From positions 310,001 through 374,000 of the forward strand of contig NZ_CP029191.1 of assembly GCF_008642335.1 (NCBI RefSeq): a stretch of DNA of 64,000 nucleotides, written 5' to 3'. The DNA is from Streptomyces venezuelae. GTDB taxonomy: Bacteria > Actinomycetota > Actinomycetes > Streptomycetales > Streptomycetaceae. Shown piece by piece: positions 52,092-60,578 of the stretch. The notes below the pieces were generated by a model, which did not search any database, was not told the DNA's origin, and saw nothing but the letters and a program-made list of their open reading frames with translations. Made by a program: the position numbers and the translations under genes. Within the stretch, counting starts at the first letter, position 1; every line of letters begins with the position of its first letter.

Positions 52092-52484
52092 TCACAGACT
52101 CCACAGGCGCAGCTGGTCCGCGATGGCGTGCACGCTCGCGCCGTCCTCCTTCACCAGCCGGGCGAGGTCGCGCACCTGCTCCGGCGAGGTGACGACCTTC
52201 AGGCCGCTGGAGACGAGGTAGGCGTAGGCGACGGAGGAGGCGAAGAGGGCGTTGGAGCGTTCGAGCGCCGGGATGTGGAGGAGGACCTGGAGGAGCGCCG
52301 CGGCGCGGTCGTGCGGGGTTTCGTAGACGGGCACGCCGAATATCTCCGCCTCGTGCCGGCTCACGGCGGCGACGAGTGCGCCCCAGTCGGTGACCTGGGG
52401 GTCACCGGGCGTCTTGTGTTCGGCGATCATGAGGAGCCAGGCAAGGTCGATTCTGAGGTTCAACGGCTCAGCGACGACCTTCAC
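52092..52484 (-). CDS. Fic/Doc-like toxin with degenerate Fic motif
   Basis: A 130-residue protein with the size and helical pattern of Doc toxins. The position of the Fic motif (HxFxDGNKR in Doc) reads HIPALERSNALFASSVAYAYLVSSGL. The His is kept, but the phosphate-binding D/G-N-K-R residues are not. By family knowledge that should abolish classical AMP transfer or kinase chemistry. The start (GTG 52484) overlaps the upstream antitoxin gene by 17 bp. It is either a toxin with altered chemistry or a decayed one. Confidence 0.72.
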   Translation of the reverse strand: MKVVAEPLNLRIDLAWLLMIAEHKTPGDPQVTDWGALVAAVSRHEAEIFGVPVYETPHDRAAALLQVLLHIPALERSNALFASSVAYAYLVSSGLKVVTSPEQVRDLARLVKEDGASVHAIADQLRLWSL

Positions 52485-52716
52485 GCAGCGGGCGGCTGCC
52501 CTCGCGCTCCATGCCGAACTCCTCGGCGAAGACGGATTCGTACTGCTTCATGAAGTCGGCGGCGGCCTCGACGAAGGTGTGCCCGATTTCCCCGGCGTCC
52601 TGTTTGACCAGTTCTTCTATGTAGCGGTTCACGCTCATGCCCCGGGCCAGGGCGCGCTCCCGCGCGGCCCTGGCGGTGTCCTCGTCCACTCGCACGTTCA
52701 GCTGAGTCTTCGCCAT
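52468..52716 (-). CDS. Ribbon-helix-helix antitoxin
   Basis: An 82-residue protein: TQLNVRVDEDTARAARERALARGMSVNRYIEELVKQD is a clear RHH domain, with a C-terminal acidic toxin-binding tail (KQYESVFAEEFGMEREG). First gene of a two-gene operon with the Fic-like protein (17-bp overlap). Twin GCTAGC palindromes 9-28 bp upstream of its ATG are the likely autorepression site. Confidence 0.85.
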   Translation of the reverse strand: MAKTQLNVRVDEDTARAARERALARGMSVNRYIEELVKQDAGEIGHTFVEAAADFMKQYESVFAEEFGMEREGSRPLREGRR

Positions 52717-52724
52717 ACCGTCAA

Positions 52725-52744
52725 GCTAGCGCCAGGGTGCTAGC
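52725..52744. promoter_or_regulatory. Twin GCTAGC operator of the toxin-antitoxin pair
   Basis: GCTAGC at 52725-52730 and 52739-52744, 14 bp apart, each palindromic and together forming a larger palindrome, directly upstream of the RHH antitoxin. Confidence 0.7.
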
Positions 52745-52880
52745 ACGACAAGACCGCAAGGACCTTGTCCCTTACACACGACCCGGGGCCCGACCTCGGA
52801 GGGATACCGGAGACCCGCGCAGCCCCACTACTCTTCGCGGAAATACGGGAGTTGATACGGCCACAACCCAGGAGGCCGCC

Positions 52881-53714
52881 TTGTCCACACCTGCTTCGGC
52901 ACCGTTCACGGACAGTTCGGAGCCCGCCGGGATCGCCGCGCGCGCCCGCGGCCTCACCAAGGCGTACGGCTCGGGCGAGACGACCGTGCTCGCCCTCGAC
53001 TCGGTCGACGTGGACATCACACGCGGGCGCTTCACGGCCGTCATGGGTCCCTCCGGGTCGGGCAAGTCCACCCTGATGCACTGCCTGGCCGGTCTTGACA
53101 GCGTGTCCGCGGGCCAGGTGTGGCTCGGGGACACGGAGATCACGGGCCTCAAGGAGCGCGAGCTGACCCGGCTGCGGCGCGACCGCATCGGCTTCATGTT
53201 CCAGTCCTTCAACCTCATCCCCACGCTCAACGCCCTGGAGAACATGACGCTCCCGATGGACATCGCGGGGCAGCGGCCCGACCGCGACTGGCTGGAGCAC
53301 GTCATCGACACGCTGGGTCTGCGAGACCGGCTCAAGCACCGGCCCGCGCAGCTGTCGGGCGGCCAGCAGCAGCGGGTGGCCTGTGCGCGGGCGCTCGCCG
53401 CGAAGCCGGAGCTGATCTTCGCCGACGAGCCGACGGGCAACCTGGACTCGCGGGCCGGACTCGAAGTCCTCGGCTTCCTGCGGGACGCGGTGGACCAGCT
53501 CGGCCAGACCGTGGTGATGGTGACCCACGACCCGAGCGCGGCCGGCCACTCCGACCTGGTCCTCTTCCTGGGAGACGGACGAATGGTGGACGAGATGGCG
53601 CGGCCGACGGCGGACGCGGTCCTGGAGCGCATGAAGAGGTTCGACGCGTCGCAGGCGGCGCCACCACCGGGCACTCCGCGTACGCCCGGGGACCGTCCGT
53701 CCGAGCAGAGCTGA
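52881..53714 (+). CDS. ABC transporter ATP-binding protein (LolD/MacB type)
   Basis: A 277-residue ATPase: Walker A MGPSGSGKSTLMHCL, Q-loop FMFQSFNLIPTLNALENM, signature LSGGQQQRVACARAL, Walker B ELIFADEPTGNLDSR, and the switch His in MVTHDPS. The TTG start at 52881 is favoured by AGGAGG 5 bp upstream; no ATG/GTG with a ribosome site exists nearby. It pairs with the FtsX-type permease 12 bp downstream. Confidence 0.92.
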   Translation: MSTPASAPFTDSSEPAGIAARARGLTKAYGSGETTVLALDSVDVDITRGRFTAVMGPSGSGKSTLMHCLAGLDSVSAGQVWLGDTEITGLKERELTRLRRDRIGFMFQSFNLIPTLNALENMTLPMDIAGQRPDRDWLEHVIDTLGLRDRLKHRPAQLSGGQQQRVACARALAAKPELIFADEPTGNLDSRAGLEVLGFLRDAVDQLGQTVVMVTHDPSAAGHSDLVLFLGDGRMVDEMARPTADAVLERMKRFDASQAAPPPGTPRTPGDRPSEQS

Positions 53715-53726
53715 GCGGGGGCCCCG

Positions 53727-56291
53727 GTGCTGAAGGCGACGCTCAGGAGTTTCCTCGCGCACAAGGGCAGGCTGGCGCTCTCCGCGCTGGCCGTGATCCT
53801 CTCGGTCGCGTTCGTGGCGGGCAGCCTGATCTTCTCGGACACGGTCACCCGCACCTTCGACCGCCTGTTCGCCTCCACGTCGGCCGATGTGACGGTGGCG
53901 CCGAAGGAGGACCTCGACGAAGCGGTGCCGTCCGGCCAGACGCCGACGCTGCCCGCGAGCCTCACGGAGCGGGTGGCCGGAGTCGCCGGGGTCGCGGACG
54001 CGCACATCGACGTGTCCGTCGACAACATCACCATCGTCGACCGCGACAACGAGTCCGTGGGCTCCACGACGGGCGCTCCCACGGTGGCCACGGACTGGCA
54101 CCCCACCGACCGCAGCCCCGTGGAGCTCACCTCGGGTCACGCCCCGCGCGGCGAGGGCGAGGCGCTGATCGACGCGGACACGGCCGACAAGAAGGACGTG
54201 GAGATCGGGGACACCCTCACCGTCCTCGCGCGCCCCGGCTCGTTCAAGGTCGAGGTCGTCGGCATCGCCACCTTCACCACCACGAACCCCGGCGCCGCGC
54301 TCGTCTTCCTGGACACCGCGAGCGCCCAGCGCGAGCTCCTGGGTTCGACGAAGGCGGCGACCAGCATCTCCGTGACCGCCGACGACGGGGTGAGCGACAC
54401 CGCCCTGAAGCGCCGCATCGGCGCCGAACTGGGCTCCGGCTACGACCTGGAGACCGCCGACGAGCAGGCCGAGTCCGCGGCGGCCGAGCTCGGCGGCTTC
54501 CTCGACGTCATCAAGTACGTGATGCTCGGCTTCGCCGGTGTCGCCGTCCTCGTCGGCATCTTCCTGATCGTCAACACCTTCTCGATGCTCATCGCACAGC
54601 GCACCCGCGAACTCGGGCTGCTGCGGGCGCTCGGCGCCGACCGCAGGCAGGTGCGGCGTTCCGTGCTCGTCGAGGCGCTGCTGCTCGGCCTCGTCGGTTC
54701 GACGCTGGGGCTCGCCGCGGGCATCGGTCTCGCCCTCGGTCTGATCAAGCTCATGGGTCTGCTCGGGATGAACCTGAAGTCCACGGAGATGGTCATCGGG
54801 TGGGCGACACCGGTCGCCTCGTACGTCGTCGGGGTAGGCGTGACGTTCGTCGCGGCGTTCCTCCCCGCCCGGCGGGCCGCACACGTCTCGCCGATGGCCG
54901 CGCTCGCGGACGCCGAGATCGCCGGTGTGGGGCGGCCGTTGAGGGTGCGGGCGGTCGCCGGCGCGCTCGTCGGGGCGGCCGGTGCGGCGGCGCTGGTGGG
55001 CTGCGCCACCGCGGAGAAGACGTCGTCGGCGGCGTCGCTCCTCGGTCTCGGGATCGTCCTGACCCTGATCGCCACGGTCATCGCGGGACCCCTCCTGGTG
55101 CGGCCGGTGATCCGGGTGCTCGGCGGCGTCTTCCCCGCGGTCTTCGGCTCGGTCGGCCGGATGAGCCAGCGCAACGCGCTGCGCAACCCGCGCCGCACGG
55201 GCGCCACCGCGGCCGCGCTGATGGTGGGGCTCGCGCTGGTCGGCGGCCTCTCGGTGGCCAGCGCGTCGATGACGAAGTCGTTCGACCGGCAGATCGACCG
55301 GACACTCGGCGCGGACTTCGTCGTGCAGAACAGCAACTTCATGCCCTTCTCCCCGGAGATCACCGGGAAGGTCGAGAAGACGGAGGGCGCGGGTCTGGTC
55401 GTACGCCAGCGCTTCACCCCCATCGAACTGGCGCTGCCCGACGGCAAGAACGTCGAGTCGACGGCAGCGGGCTACGATCCGCGGCTCGACGACGTCGCCA
55501 AGGTGACGTACGCGCAGGGCAGTTCGCGCGCGGCGCTCGCCCCGGGCCGGATCGGCATGGACGTGGACTTCGCGAAGAAGCACGAGGTGCGGGTCGGCGA
55601 CAGCCTGCCCGCGACGTTCCCCGGCGGGCGCGGGACGAAGCTGACCGTCGGCGCGCTCACCGACCAGGACTCGCCCGAGGGCTTCGGCGTCGAGGGCGGG
55701 CTCTTCCTCGGGTTCGGCACGGTCGAGAAGTACGTGCCGGGCGGCCAGGACTCCGCTCTGTACGTCAACGCGGCGCCGGGCACGGACGCGGACACCCTCC
55801 GCGCCCACCTGGACAAGACGCTCGACCCGTACCCGCAGGTGCAGGTGCGCGACCAGGCCGACTACAAGGAGCTGATCCGGCAGCAGATCGCCGTGATGCT
55901 CTACCTCGTCTACGCCCTCCTCGGCCTCGCGATCGTCATAGCGGTCCTCGGCGTCGTCAACACCCTCGCCCTGTCGGTCGTGGAACGCACGCGCGAGATC
56001 GGACTGCTGCGCGCCATCGGCCTCGGCCGCCGTCAGCTGCGCCGCATGATCCGCCTGGAGTCGGTGGTGATCGCGGTCTTCGGGGCGCTGCTCGGGCTCG
56101 CGCTCGGGATGGTCTGGGGCGTCGCCGTGCAGCAGGTGCTAGCGCTGCAGGGCATGAAGGAGCTGGCGTTCCCCTGGACGACGATCGTCGCGGTGGTGAT
56201 CGGTTCGGTGGTCGTCGGCCTCGCGGCGGCGCTGCTGCCCGCGCTGCGTGCGTCGCGCATGAATGTGCTGGCGGCCATCGCGCACGAGTAG
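53727..56291 (+). CDS. ABC transporter permease, double FtsX domain
   Basis: An 854-residue permease. An N-terminal helix (KGRLALSALAVILSVAFVAGSLIF) is followed by a large extracytoplasmic MacB-like domain and a first FtsX unit (about 255-390: GIFLIVNTFSMLIAQRTRELGLLRALGADRRQV). A second extracytoplasmic domain and FtsX unit follow (about 720-854: GVVNTLALSVVERTREIGLLRAIGLGRRQLRRMI). The family mechanically couples ATP use to lipid, peptide or antibiotic extrusion or to sensing. GTG start after GGGGG. No two-component system is adjacent, so no BceAB-like sensing role is evident. Confidence 0.92.
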   Translation: MLKATLRSFLAHKGRLALSALAVILSVAFVAGSLIFSDTVTRTFDRLFASTSADVTVAPKEDLDEAVPSGQTPTLPASLTERVAGVAGVADAHIDVSVDNITIVDRDNESVGSTTGAPTVATDWHPTDRSPVELTSGHAPRGEGEALIDADTADKKDVEIGDTLTVLARPGSFKVEVVGIATFTTTNPGAALVFLDTASAQRELLGSTKAATSISVTADDGVSDTALKRRIGAELGSGYDLETADEQAESAAAELGGFLDVIKYVMLGFAGVAVLVGIFLIVNTFSMLIAQRTRELGLLRALGADRRQVRRSVLVEALLLGLVGSTLGLAAGIGLALGLIKLMGLLGMNLKSTEMVIGWATPVASYVVGVGVTFVAAFLPARRAAHVSPMAALADAEIAGVGRPLRVRAVAGALVGAAGAAALVGCATAEKTSSAASLLGLGIVLTLIATVIAGPLLVRPVIRVLGGVFPAVFGSVGRMSQRNALRNPRRTGATAAALMVGLALVGGLSVASASMTKSFDRQIDRTLGADFVVQNSNFMPFSPEITGKVEKTEGAGLVVRQRFTPIELALPDGKNVESTAAGYDPRLDDVAKVTYAQGSSRAALAPGRIGMDVDFAKKHEVRVGDSLPATFPGGRGTKLTVGALTDQDSPEGFGVEGGLFLGFGTVEKYVPGGQDSALYVNAAPGTDADTLRAHLDKTLDPYPQVQVRDQADYKELIRQQIAVMLYLVYALLGLAIVIAVLGVVNTLALSVVERTREIGLLRAIGLGRRQLRRMIRLESVVIAVFGALLGLALGMVWGVAVQQVLALQGMKELAFPWTTIVAVVIGSVVVGLAAALLPALRASRMNVLAAIAHE

Positions 56292-56373
56292 GTGCCCCGG
56301 CGGGCGGGCCCGCCGCCGTCCACATCCCGGATATTTCGCGCGCCGGGGCGTCGGCCGGTGGTGGGATGGCCGT

Positions 56374-56814
56374 ATGGATGATCTTCGGATACGGGCCGCG
56401 GCGCCCGAGGACCTGGACGCGGTGCTCGCCTTCTGGAAGGTGGCCGCCGAGGGCACGAGCATCAGCGACGACCGCTCCGGCGTGGAGCGGCTCGTCGCGC
56501 GCGACCCCGAGGCGCTGATCCTCGCCGAGCGCGGCGGCGGGCTCGCGGGGACGGTCATCGCGGGTTTCGACGGCTGGCGCTGCCACCTCTACCGCCTCGC
56601 GGTGCACCCGGACCACCGCAGGCGCGGCGTGGGCTCGGCGCTGCTCGCCGCGGCGGAGGAGCGGTTCGTGCGGCTCGGCGGGCGCCGCGGTGACGCGATG
56701 GTCCTGGACCGCAACGAGCTCGCCCACCACACCTGGCACGCGGCGGGCTACGCGCGCGAGCCGCAGTGGAGCCGGTGGGTGAAGCCGCTGGGTGAAGCCC
56801 CCTCTGCGGGGTAG
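56374..56814 (+). CDS. GNAT-family N-acetyltransferase
   Basis: A 146-residue GNAT protein: LRIRAAAPEDLDAVLAFWKVA, LYRLAVHPDHRRRGVGSALLAAAEE (motif A with RRGVG), then AMVLDRNELAHHTWHAAGYAREPQWSRW. Single domain, resembling small-molecule or RimI-like enzymes; substrate unknown. Stands alone after the ABC permease. Confidence 0.87.
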   Translation: MDDLRIRAAAPEDLDAVLAFWKVAAEGTSISDDRSGVERLVARDPEALILAERGGGLAGTVIAGFDGWRCHLYRLAVHPDHRRRGVGSALLAAAEERFVRLGGRRGDAMVLDRNELAHHTWHAAGYAREPQWSRWVKPLGEAPSAG

Positions 56815-56830
56815 AGGGGTAGCCCCCGCA

Positions 56831-56869
56831 GTCCCGGCAGATCCCGGCATGTCCCGCCGGATCCCGACA
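56831..56869 (+). repeat. Four degenerate TCCCGnCn repeats
   Basis: Four copies of a 9-10-bp unit (GTCCCGGCA, GATCCCGGCA, TGTCCCGCCG, GATCCCGACA) in tandem, upstream of the CNNM promoter region. Confidence 0.6.
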
Positions 56870-56946
56870 GAGGTTCGAGTGGCTTTGCTGATCCTTTACC
56901 ATGGACGCAATACTCGTATCCAACTGAAAGGTGTGAGCGTCCGCCC

Positions 56947-57024
56947 ATGGGCGAGCCTCCCAGTACCCGACATCGCGCATTCCTCCCGCCCCTGCCCGAT
57001 CATGGGACGGAGGTGACCCGATGA
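56947..57024 (+). CDS. Possible proline-rich leader peptide of CNNM operon
   Basis: A 25-codon frame from ATG 56947 ends in TGA overlapping the next ATG (ATGA, 57021-57024). The product MGEPPSTRHRAFLPPLPDHG (first 20 residues) is rich in Pro, including two PP pairs. AAAGGTG is 13 bp upstream, a poor spacing. A second frame (GTG 56933 to TGA 57016) also reads through the region, so translation is uncertain. Proline-rich leaders are known regulators of Mg transport genes in enterobacteria. Confidence 0.35.
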   Translation: MGEPPSTRHRAFLPPLPDHGTEVTR

Positions 57025-58364
57025 CCGAAGTGCTCCTGCTCCTCGTGGCGGTGCTGCTCTGCCTGGCGTGCGGTGTGTTCGTCGCCGCGGAGTTCTCCCT
57101 CACGACGGTCGAGCGCAGTGAGCTCGAGCGGGCCGTCGAGCGCGGCGAGCGCGGCGCCGCCGGCGCCCTCAAAGCCGTCAAGAACCTCACCTTCCAGCTC
57201 TCGGGCGCGCAGCTCGGCATCACCGTCACCAACCTGGTGGTCGGCATGCTCTCCGAGCCGTCCATCGCCGCCCTGATCGCGGGCCCGCTGCGCGACCTCG
57301 GCATACCGCGGTCCGCCGCGTCCTCCGTCGCGCTGGTGATCGGCACGGCCCTCTCGACCGTCTTCCTGATGGTCATCGGTGAGCTGGTGCCCAAGAACTG
57401 GGCCATCTCCTCGCCGCTCGCCGTCGCCAAGCGGGTGGCCACGCCGCAGCGGCTGTTCAGTGCCGCGTTCCGGCCGTTCATCGCGCACCTCAACAACACC
57501 GCGAACCGTTCCGTACGCCGCTTCGGCATCGAGCCCGCCGAGGAGCTCGCCTCCGCGCGCGGCCCCAAGGAACTGATCGCCCTGGCCCGTCACTCCGCCA
57601 AGGAGGGCGCGCTGGAGGCGGACACGGCCGAGCTGTTCGTGCGGACGCTGAACCTCGCCGACCTCACCGCGGAGAACGTGATGACGCCCCGCGTGCAGGT
57701 CATGGCCCTGGAGACGCACGCCACCTGCGAGGACGTCGCGAACGCCACGCGTGCCACCGGCCTGTCCCGCTTCCCCGTGTACCGCGGGAACCTCGACACG
57801 GTCGTCGGCGTCGCGCACATCAAGGACGTGCTCGCCGTGCCCGCGGAGCGCAGGCCGCGCGTCTCCGTCGCCGAGCTGATGCGCGAGCCGCTGCTCGTGC
57901 CGGAGACGCTCACCGTCGACCGGCTCCTCGACCGGCTCTCGGGCAAGCGCACGATGGCCGTGGTCATCGACGAGTACGGCGGCACGGCCGGGGTGGCGAC
58001 CCTGGAGGACATCGTCGAGGAGGTCGTCGGCGAGGTGCGGGACGAGCACGACCCGCACGAGACGCCCGACATCTCCCACGAGGGCACCGACGACGACGGC
58101 AGGACGCTCTACTCCGCCGACGGCGCCGCCCGCACCGACCAGCTCGCGCGGGTCGGCCTGCGGGTGCCCGACGGGCCGTACGAGACGCTCGCGGGCCTCG
58201 TCGCCACGGAGCTCGGCCGCATCCCCGCCGTCGGTGACGGCGTCGAGGTGGGCGGCTGGCGGCTCGACGTCGTGGACGCGTCGGGACGGCGCGCCGCCCG
58301 CGTCATGCTGCACGCCCCGCTCGACGCCGACGACAGCGACGACACCACGGAGGATGTCCGATGA
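57021..58364 (+). CDS. CNNM/CorC-family protein (hemolysin-like), first of pair
   Basis: A 447-residue membrane protein: N-terminal CNNM domain with about four helices (GVFVAAEFSLTTVERSELE, LSGAQLGITVTNLVVGMLSEP, VIGELVPKNWAI), two CBS domains (about 205-325, ENVMTPRVQVMAL and MAVVIDEYGGTAGVATLEDIVEEVVGEV) and a C-terminal CorC/HlyC domain (about 345-435). Family members export Mg2+ or protect against high Mg2+/Co2+. GGAGG precedes ATG 57021. Coupled by ATGA overlap to a second CNNM gene. Confidence 0.92.
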   Translation: MTEVLLLLVAVLLCLACGVFVAAEFSLTTVERSELERAVERGERGAAGALKAVKNLTFQLSGAQLGITVTNLVVGMLSEPSIAALIAGPLRDLGIPRSAASSVALVIGTALSTVFLMVIGELVPKNWAISSPLAVAKRVATPQRLFSAAFRPFIAHLNNTANRSVRRFGIEPAEELASARGPKELIALARHSAKEGALEADTAELFVRTLNLADLTAENVMTPRVQVMALETHATCEDVANATRATGLSRFPVYRGNLDTVVGVAHIKDVLAVPAERRPRVSVAELMREPLLVPETLTVDRLLDRLSGKRTMAVVIDEYGGTAGVATLEDIVEEVVGEVRDEHDPHETPDISHEGTDDDGRTLYSADGAARTDQLARVGLRVPDGPYETLAGLVATELGRIPAVGDGVEVGGWRLDVVDASGRRAARVMLHAPLDADDSDDTTEDVR

Positions 58365-59374
58365 TCGCCGTCCAGTTGCTGATCGGTCTGGCGACGCTCG
58401 TCGTCAACGCCTTCTTCGTGGGCGCCGAGTTCGCCCTCATCTCCGTGCGCCGCAGCCAGATCGAGCCGCACGCGGAGGAGGGGAACAAGCGCGCCAAGAG
58501 CGTGATGTGGGGCCTGCAACACGTGTCCGCGCTGCTCGCGGCGGCGCAGCTCGGCATCACGCTGTGCACCCTCGTCCTCGGTATCGTCGCGGAACCGGCG
58601 ATCGCGCACCTTCTGGAGCCCGTCTTCGACGCGGTGGGCGTGCCGCACGGCCTGGTCCACCCGATCTCGTTCGTCATCGCGCTGACCCTGGCGACGTATC
58701 TACACATGCTCCTGGGCGAGATGATCCCGAAGAACATCGCCCTCGCGGAGCCCGTGCGTTCCGCGCTGCTGCTCGGGCCGCCGCTGGTGGCGCTCGCGCG
58801 GGCGCTGCGGCCGGTGATCTTCGCGATCAACGCGTTCGCCAACGGTCTGCTGAAGCTGCTGCACGTCGAGGCCAAGGACGAGGTGTCGGCGAGCTTCTCC
58901 GACGACGACCTGGCCCGCATGGTCAAGGACTCCGGTGACGCGGGTCTGATCGACAACCGTGCGCAGGAGCGGCTGCACGACGCGCTGGAACTGGGCCGCC
59001 GTCCGGTACGGGACGTGGTCCTGCCCCTGGAGGCGGTGGTCTACGCGCGCGTGGGCGTCACTCCGGAGAAGCTGGAGCAGCTCTCGGCCGAGTCCGGGTT
59101 CTCCCGCTTCCCCGTGGTCGACGACGGCCGCCGGATCGTCGGCTATCTGCACGTGAAGGACGCGCTGGACCGGGCGCCGCGCGATCTGCCGTTCCGGGTA
59201 CCGGACATGCGCAAGATCGCCCAGGTGCGCGAGACGACTCCGCTGGACGACGTCCTGACGGCCATGCGCGGCAGCCGCACGCACGTGGCGGCGGTCCTCG
59301 GCTCGGACGGGCGCCTTGCCGGCATGGTCACGATGGAGGACGTCCTGCAGAAGCTGTTCGGGCAGCCTGTGTGA
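58361..59374 (+). CDS. CNNM-family protein, second of pair
   Basis: A 337-residue paralogue: FFVGAEFALISVRRSQIEP, AAAQLGITLCTLVLGIVAEPAIAHLLEP, MLLGEMIPKNIALAEP, then two CBS domains (GFSRFPVVDDGRRIVGYLHVKDAL; VAAVLGSDGRLAGMVTMEDVLQKLFG). It lacks the C-terminal CorC/HlyC domain of its partner. The start overlaps the previous stop (ATGA). The pair may form a heteromer. Confidence 0.92.
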   Translation: MIAVQLLIGLATLVVNAFFVGAEFALISVRRSQIEPHAEEGNKRAKSVMWGLQHVSALLAAAQLGITLCTLVLGIVAEPAIAHLLEPVFDAVGVPHGLVHPISFVIALTLATYLHMLLGEMIPKNIALAEPVRSALLLGPPLVALARALRPVIFAINAFANGLLKLLHVEAKDEVSASFSDDDLARMVKDSGDAGLIDNRAQERLHDALELGRRPVRDVVLPLEAVVYARVGVTPEKLEQLSAESGFSRFPVVDDGRRIVGYLHVKDALDRAPRDLPFRVPDMRKIAQVRETTPLDDVLTAMRGSRTHVAAVLGSDGRLAGMVTMEDVLQKLFGQPV

Positions 59375-59421
59375 GGTGAGGGTTCGCGGGCCCCGGACTC
59401 TTCGGGGCCCGGGGCCTCACC
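59375..59421. terminator. Composite hairpin between CNNM and holin genes
   Basis: Outer arms GGTGAGG (59375-59381)/CCTCACC (59415-59421) enclose an inner stem GGGCCCCG (59388-59395)/CGGGGCCC (59403-59410). It overlaps the holin stop and serves both convergent genes. Confidence 0.7.
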
Positions 59422-59671
59422 CCGCCGTCTCCCCCGTGCGCACCCTCTTCGTCGGCTCCTCCGTGAGGCCGGGGCCGGACGCGCCGACCTCCGAGGCGCC
59501 GATCGCCGTCAGGACCGCGAGGACCGCGGCGAGACCCGCCGTCGCGAAGGCCGCGCCCCACTCCACGTCCAGGAGGCTGGTCGCCCCCGCCACCAGGACC
59601 GCGGCAAGCGCCTGCGCGAACGTGCGGATCGCGCGTTCCGCGGTGGCCTTCCAGAAGGCTGCGTTCCACAT
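59417..59671 (-). CDS. Phage r1t-type holin-like protein
   Basis: An 84-residue protein (MWNAAFWKATAERAIRTFAQALAAVLVAGATS...) with two hydrophobic helices (about 18-35 and 43-60) and a charged C-terminus (TEEPTKRVRTGETAG). The WxxxFWKATAERAIRTFAQ opening is typical of r1t-like holins of actinophages. GAGAGAG lies upstream of ATG 59671. No endolysin or other phage gene is near, so it is a domesticated or leftover gene. Confidence 0.78.
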   Translation of the reverse strand: MWNAAFWKATAERAIRTFAQALAAVLVAGATSLLDVEWGAAFATAGLAAVLAVLTAIGASEVGASGPGLTEEPTKRVRTGETAG

Positions 59672-59776
59672 GGCGGGCTCGCTCTCTCGTGACGACGGCG
59701 TGCCTATGACATACCGCCGCGGAGCCACGCTGCCCAGATCCGCCGGGCGCGGCGCCGGGTTACGATCGTCTCTGCC

Positions 59777-60556
59777 ATGCAGATGAATGCCAACTACACC
59801 AGTCTCGTCGCGGTGGGCGACTCCTTCACCGAGGGCATGTCGGATCTGCTGCCCGACGGCACGTACCGCGGGTGGGCCGACCTCCTCGCCGCCCGGATGG
59901 CCGCGCACACCCCCGGCTTCCGCTACGCGAACCTGGCCGTGCGCGGCAAGCTCATCGGGCAGATCGTCGACGAGCAGGTGGACCTCGCGGCCGCGATGCA
60001 GGCCGACGTGGTCACCCTCGTCGGCGGCCTCAACGACACACTGCGCCCCAAGTGCGACATGGGCCGGGTGCGCGGTCTCCTGGAGGAGGCCGTCGAGCGG
60101 CTCGCCCCCTCGTGCAAGCAGCTCGTCCTGATGCGCAGCCCGGGCCGGAACGGCCCGGTGATGGAACGCTTCCGTCCGCGCATGGAGGAGCTCTACTCCT
60201 ACGTCGACGACCTGGCGTCCCGGCACGACGCGATCGTCGTCGACCTCTACGGCGCGGCCGTACTCGGCGACCAGCGCATGTGGGACGTGGACCGCCTGCA
60301 CCCCACCGCGGAAGGGCACCGCAGGATCGCCGAGGCCGTGTGGCAGGCGCTCGGGTACGAGCCGGAGGACGACTGGCAGACGCCGCTGCCCGCCGCCGTG
60401 CCGCCGGGCTGGGCCACCCGCCGCGTCGCCGACGTCCGGTTCGCCCGGCAGTACCTCGGCCCGTGGATAGGGCGCCGCCTCACCGGCCGCTCGTCCGGCG
60501 ACGGACGCGCCCCGAAGCGCCCCGACCTGCTCCCGTACGACGGCCCGCTCCCCTAG
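59777..60556 (+). CDS. SGNH/GDSL-family hydrolase
   Basis: A 259-residue cytoplasmic (no signal peptide) esterase-like protein. The four blocks are present: Ser in LVAVGDSFTEGMSD, Gly in ANLAVRGKLIG, Asn in VGGLNDTLRP, and Asp-x-x-His in DVDRLHPTAEGHRRIAE. The C-terminal 60 residues are basic and Pro-rich. TACGAT (59761-59766) 10 bp before the ATG suggests a leaderless mRNA. Ends 22 bp from the convergent glutaminase gene. Confidence 0.9.
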   Translation: MQMNANYTSLVAVGDSFTEGMSDLLPDGTYRGWADLLAARMAAHTPGFRYANLAVRGKLIGQIVDEQVDLAAAMQADVVTLVGGLNDTLRPKCDMGRVRGLLEEAVERLAPSCKQLVLMRSPGRNGPVMERFRPRMEELYSYVDDLASRHDAIVVDLYGAAVLGDQRMWDVDRLHPTAEGHRRIAEAVWQALGYEPEDDWQTPLPAAVPPGWATRRVADVRFARQYLGPWIGRRLTGRSSGDGRAPKRPDLLPYDGPLP

Positions 60557-60578
60557 CGCCCGGGTTGGCAGCCGGGGC

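Noticed and set aside
52740..55808. 1022-codon minus-strand frame opposite the ABC exporter
   Set aside because: Arg/Gly/His-rich shadow of the high-GC coding strand; the plus-strand ABC genes have all expected motifs.
56879..57016. 45-codon GTG frame as an alternative leader before the CNNM genes
   Set aside because: Its first 17 codons have low third-position G/C and look like promoter sequence; only the shorter frames are kept as possibilities.
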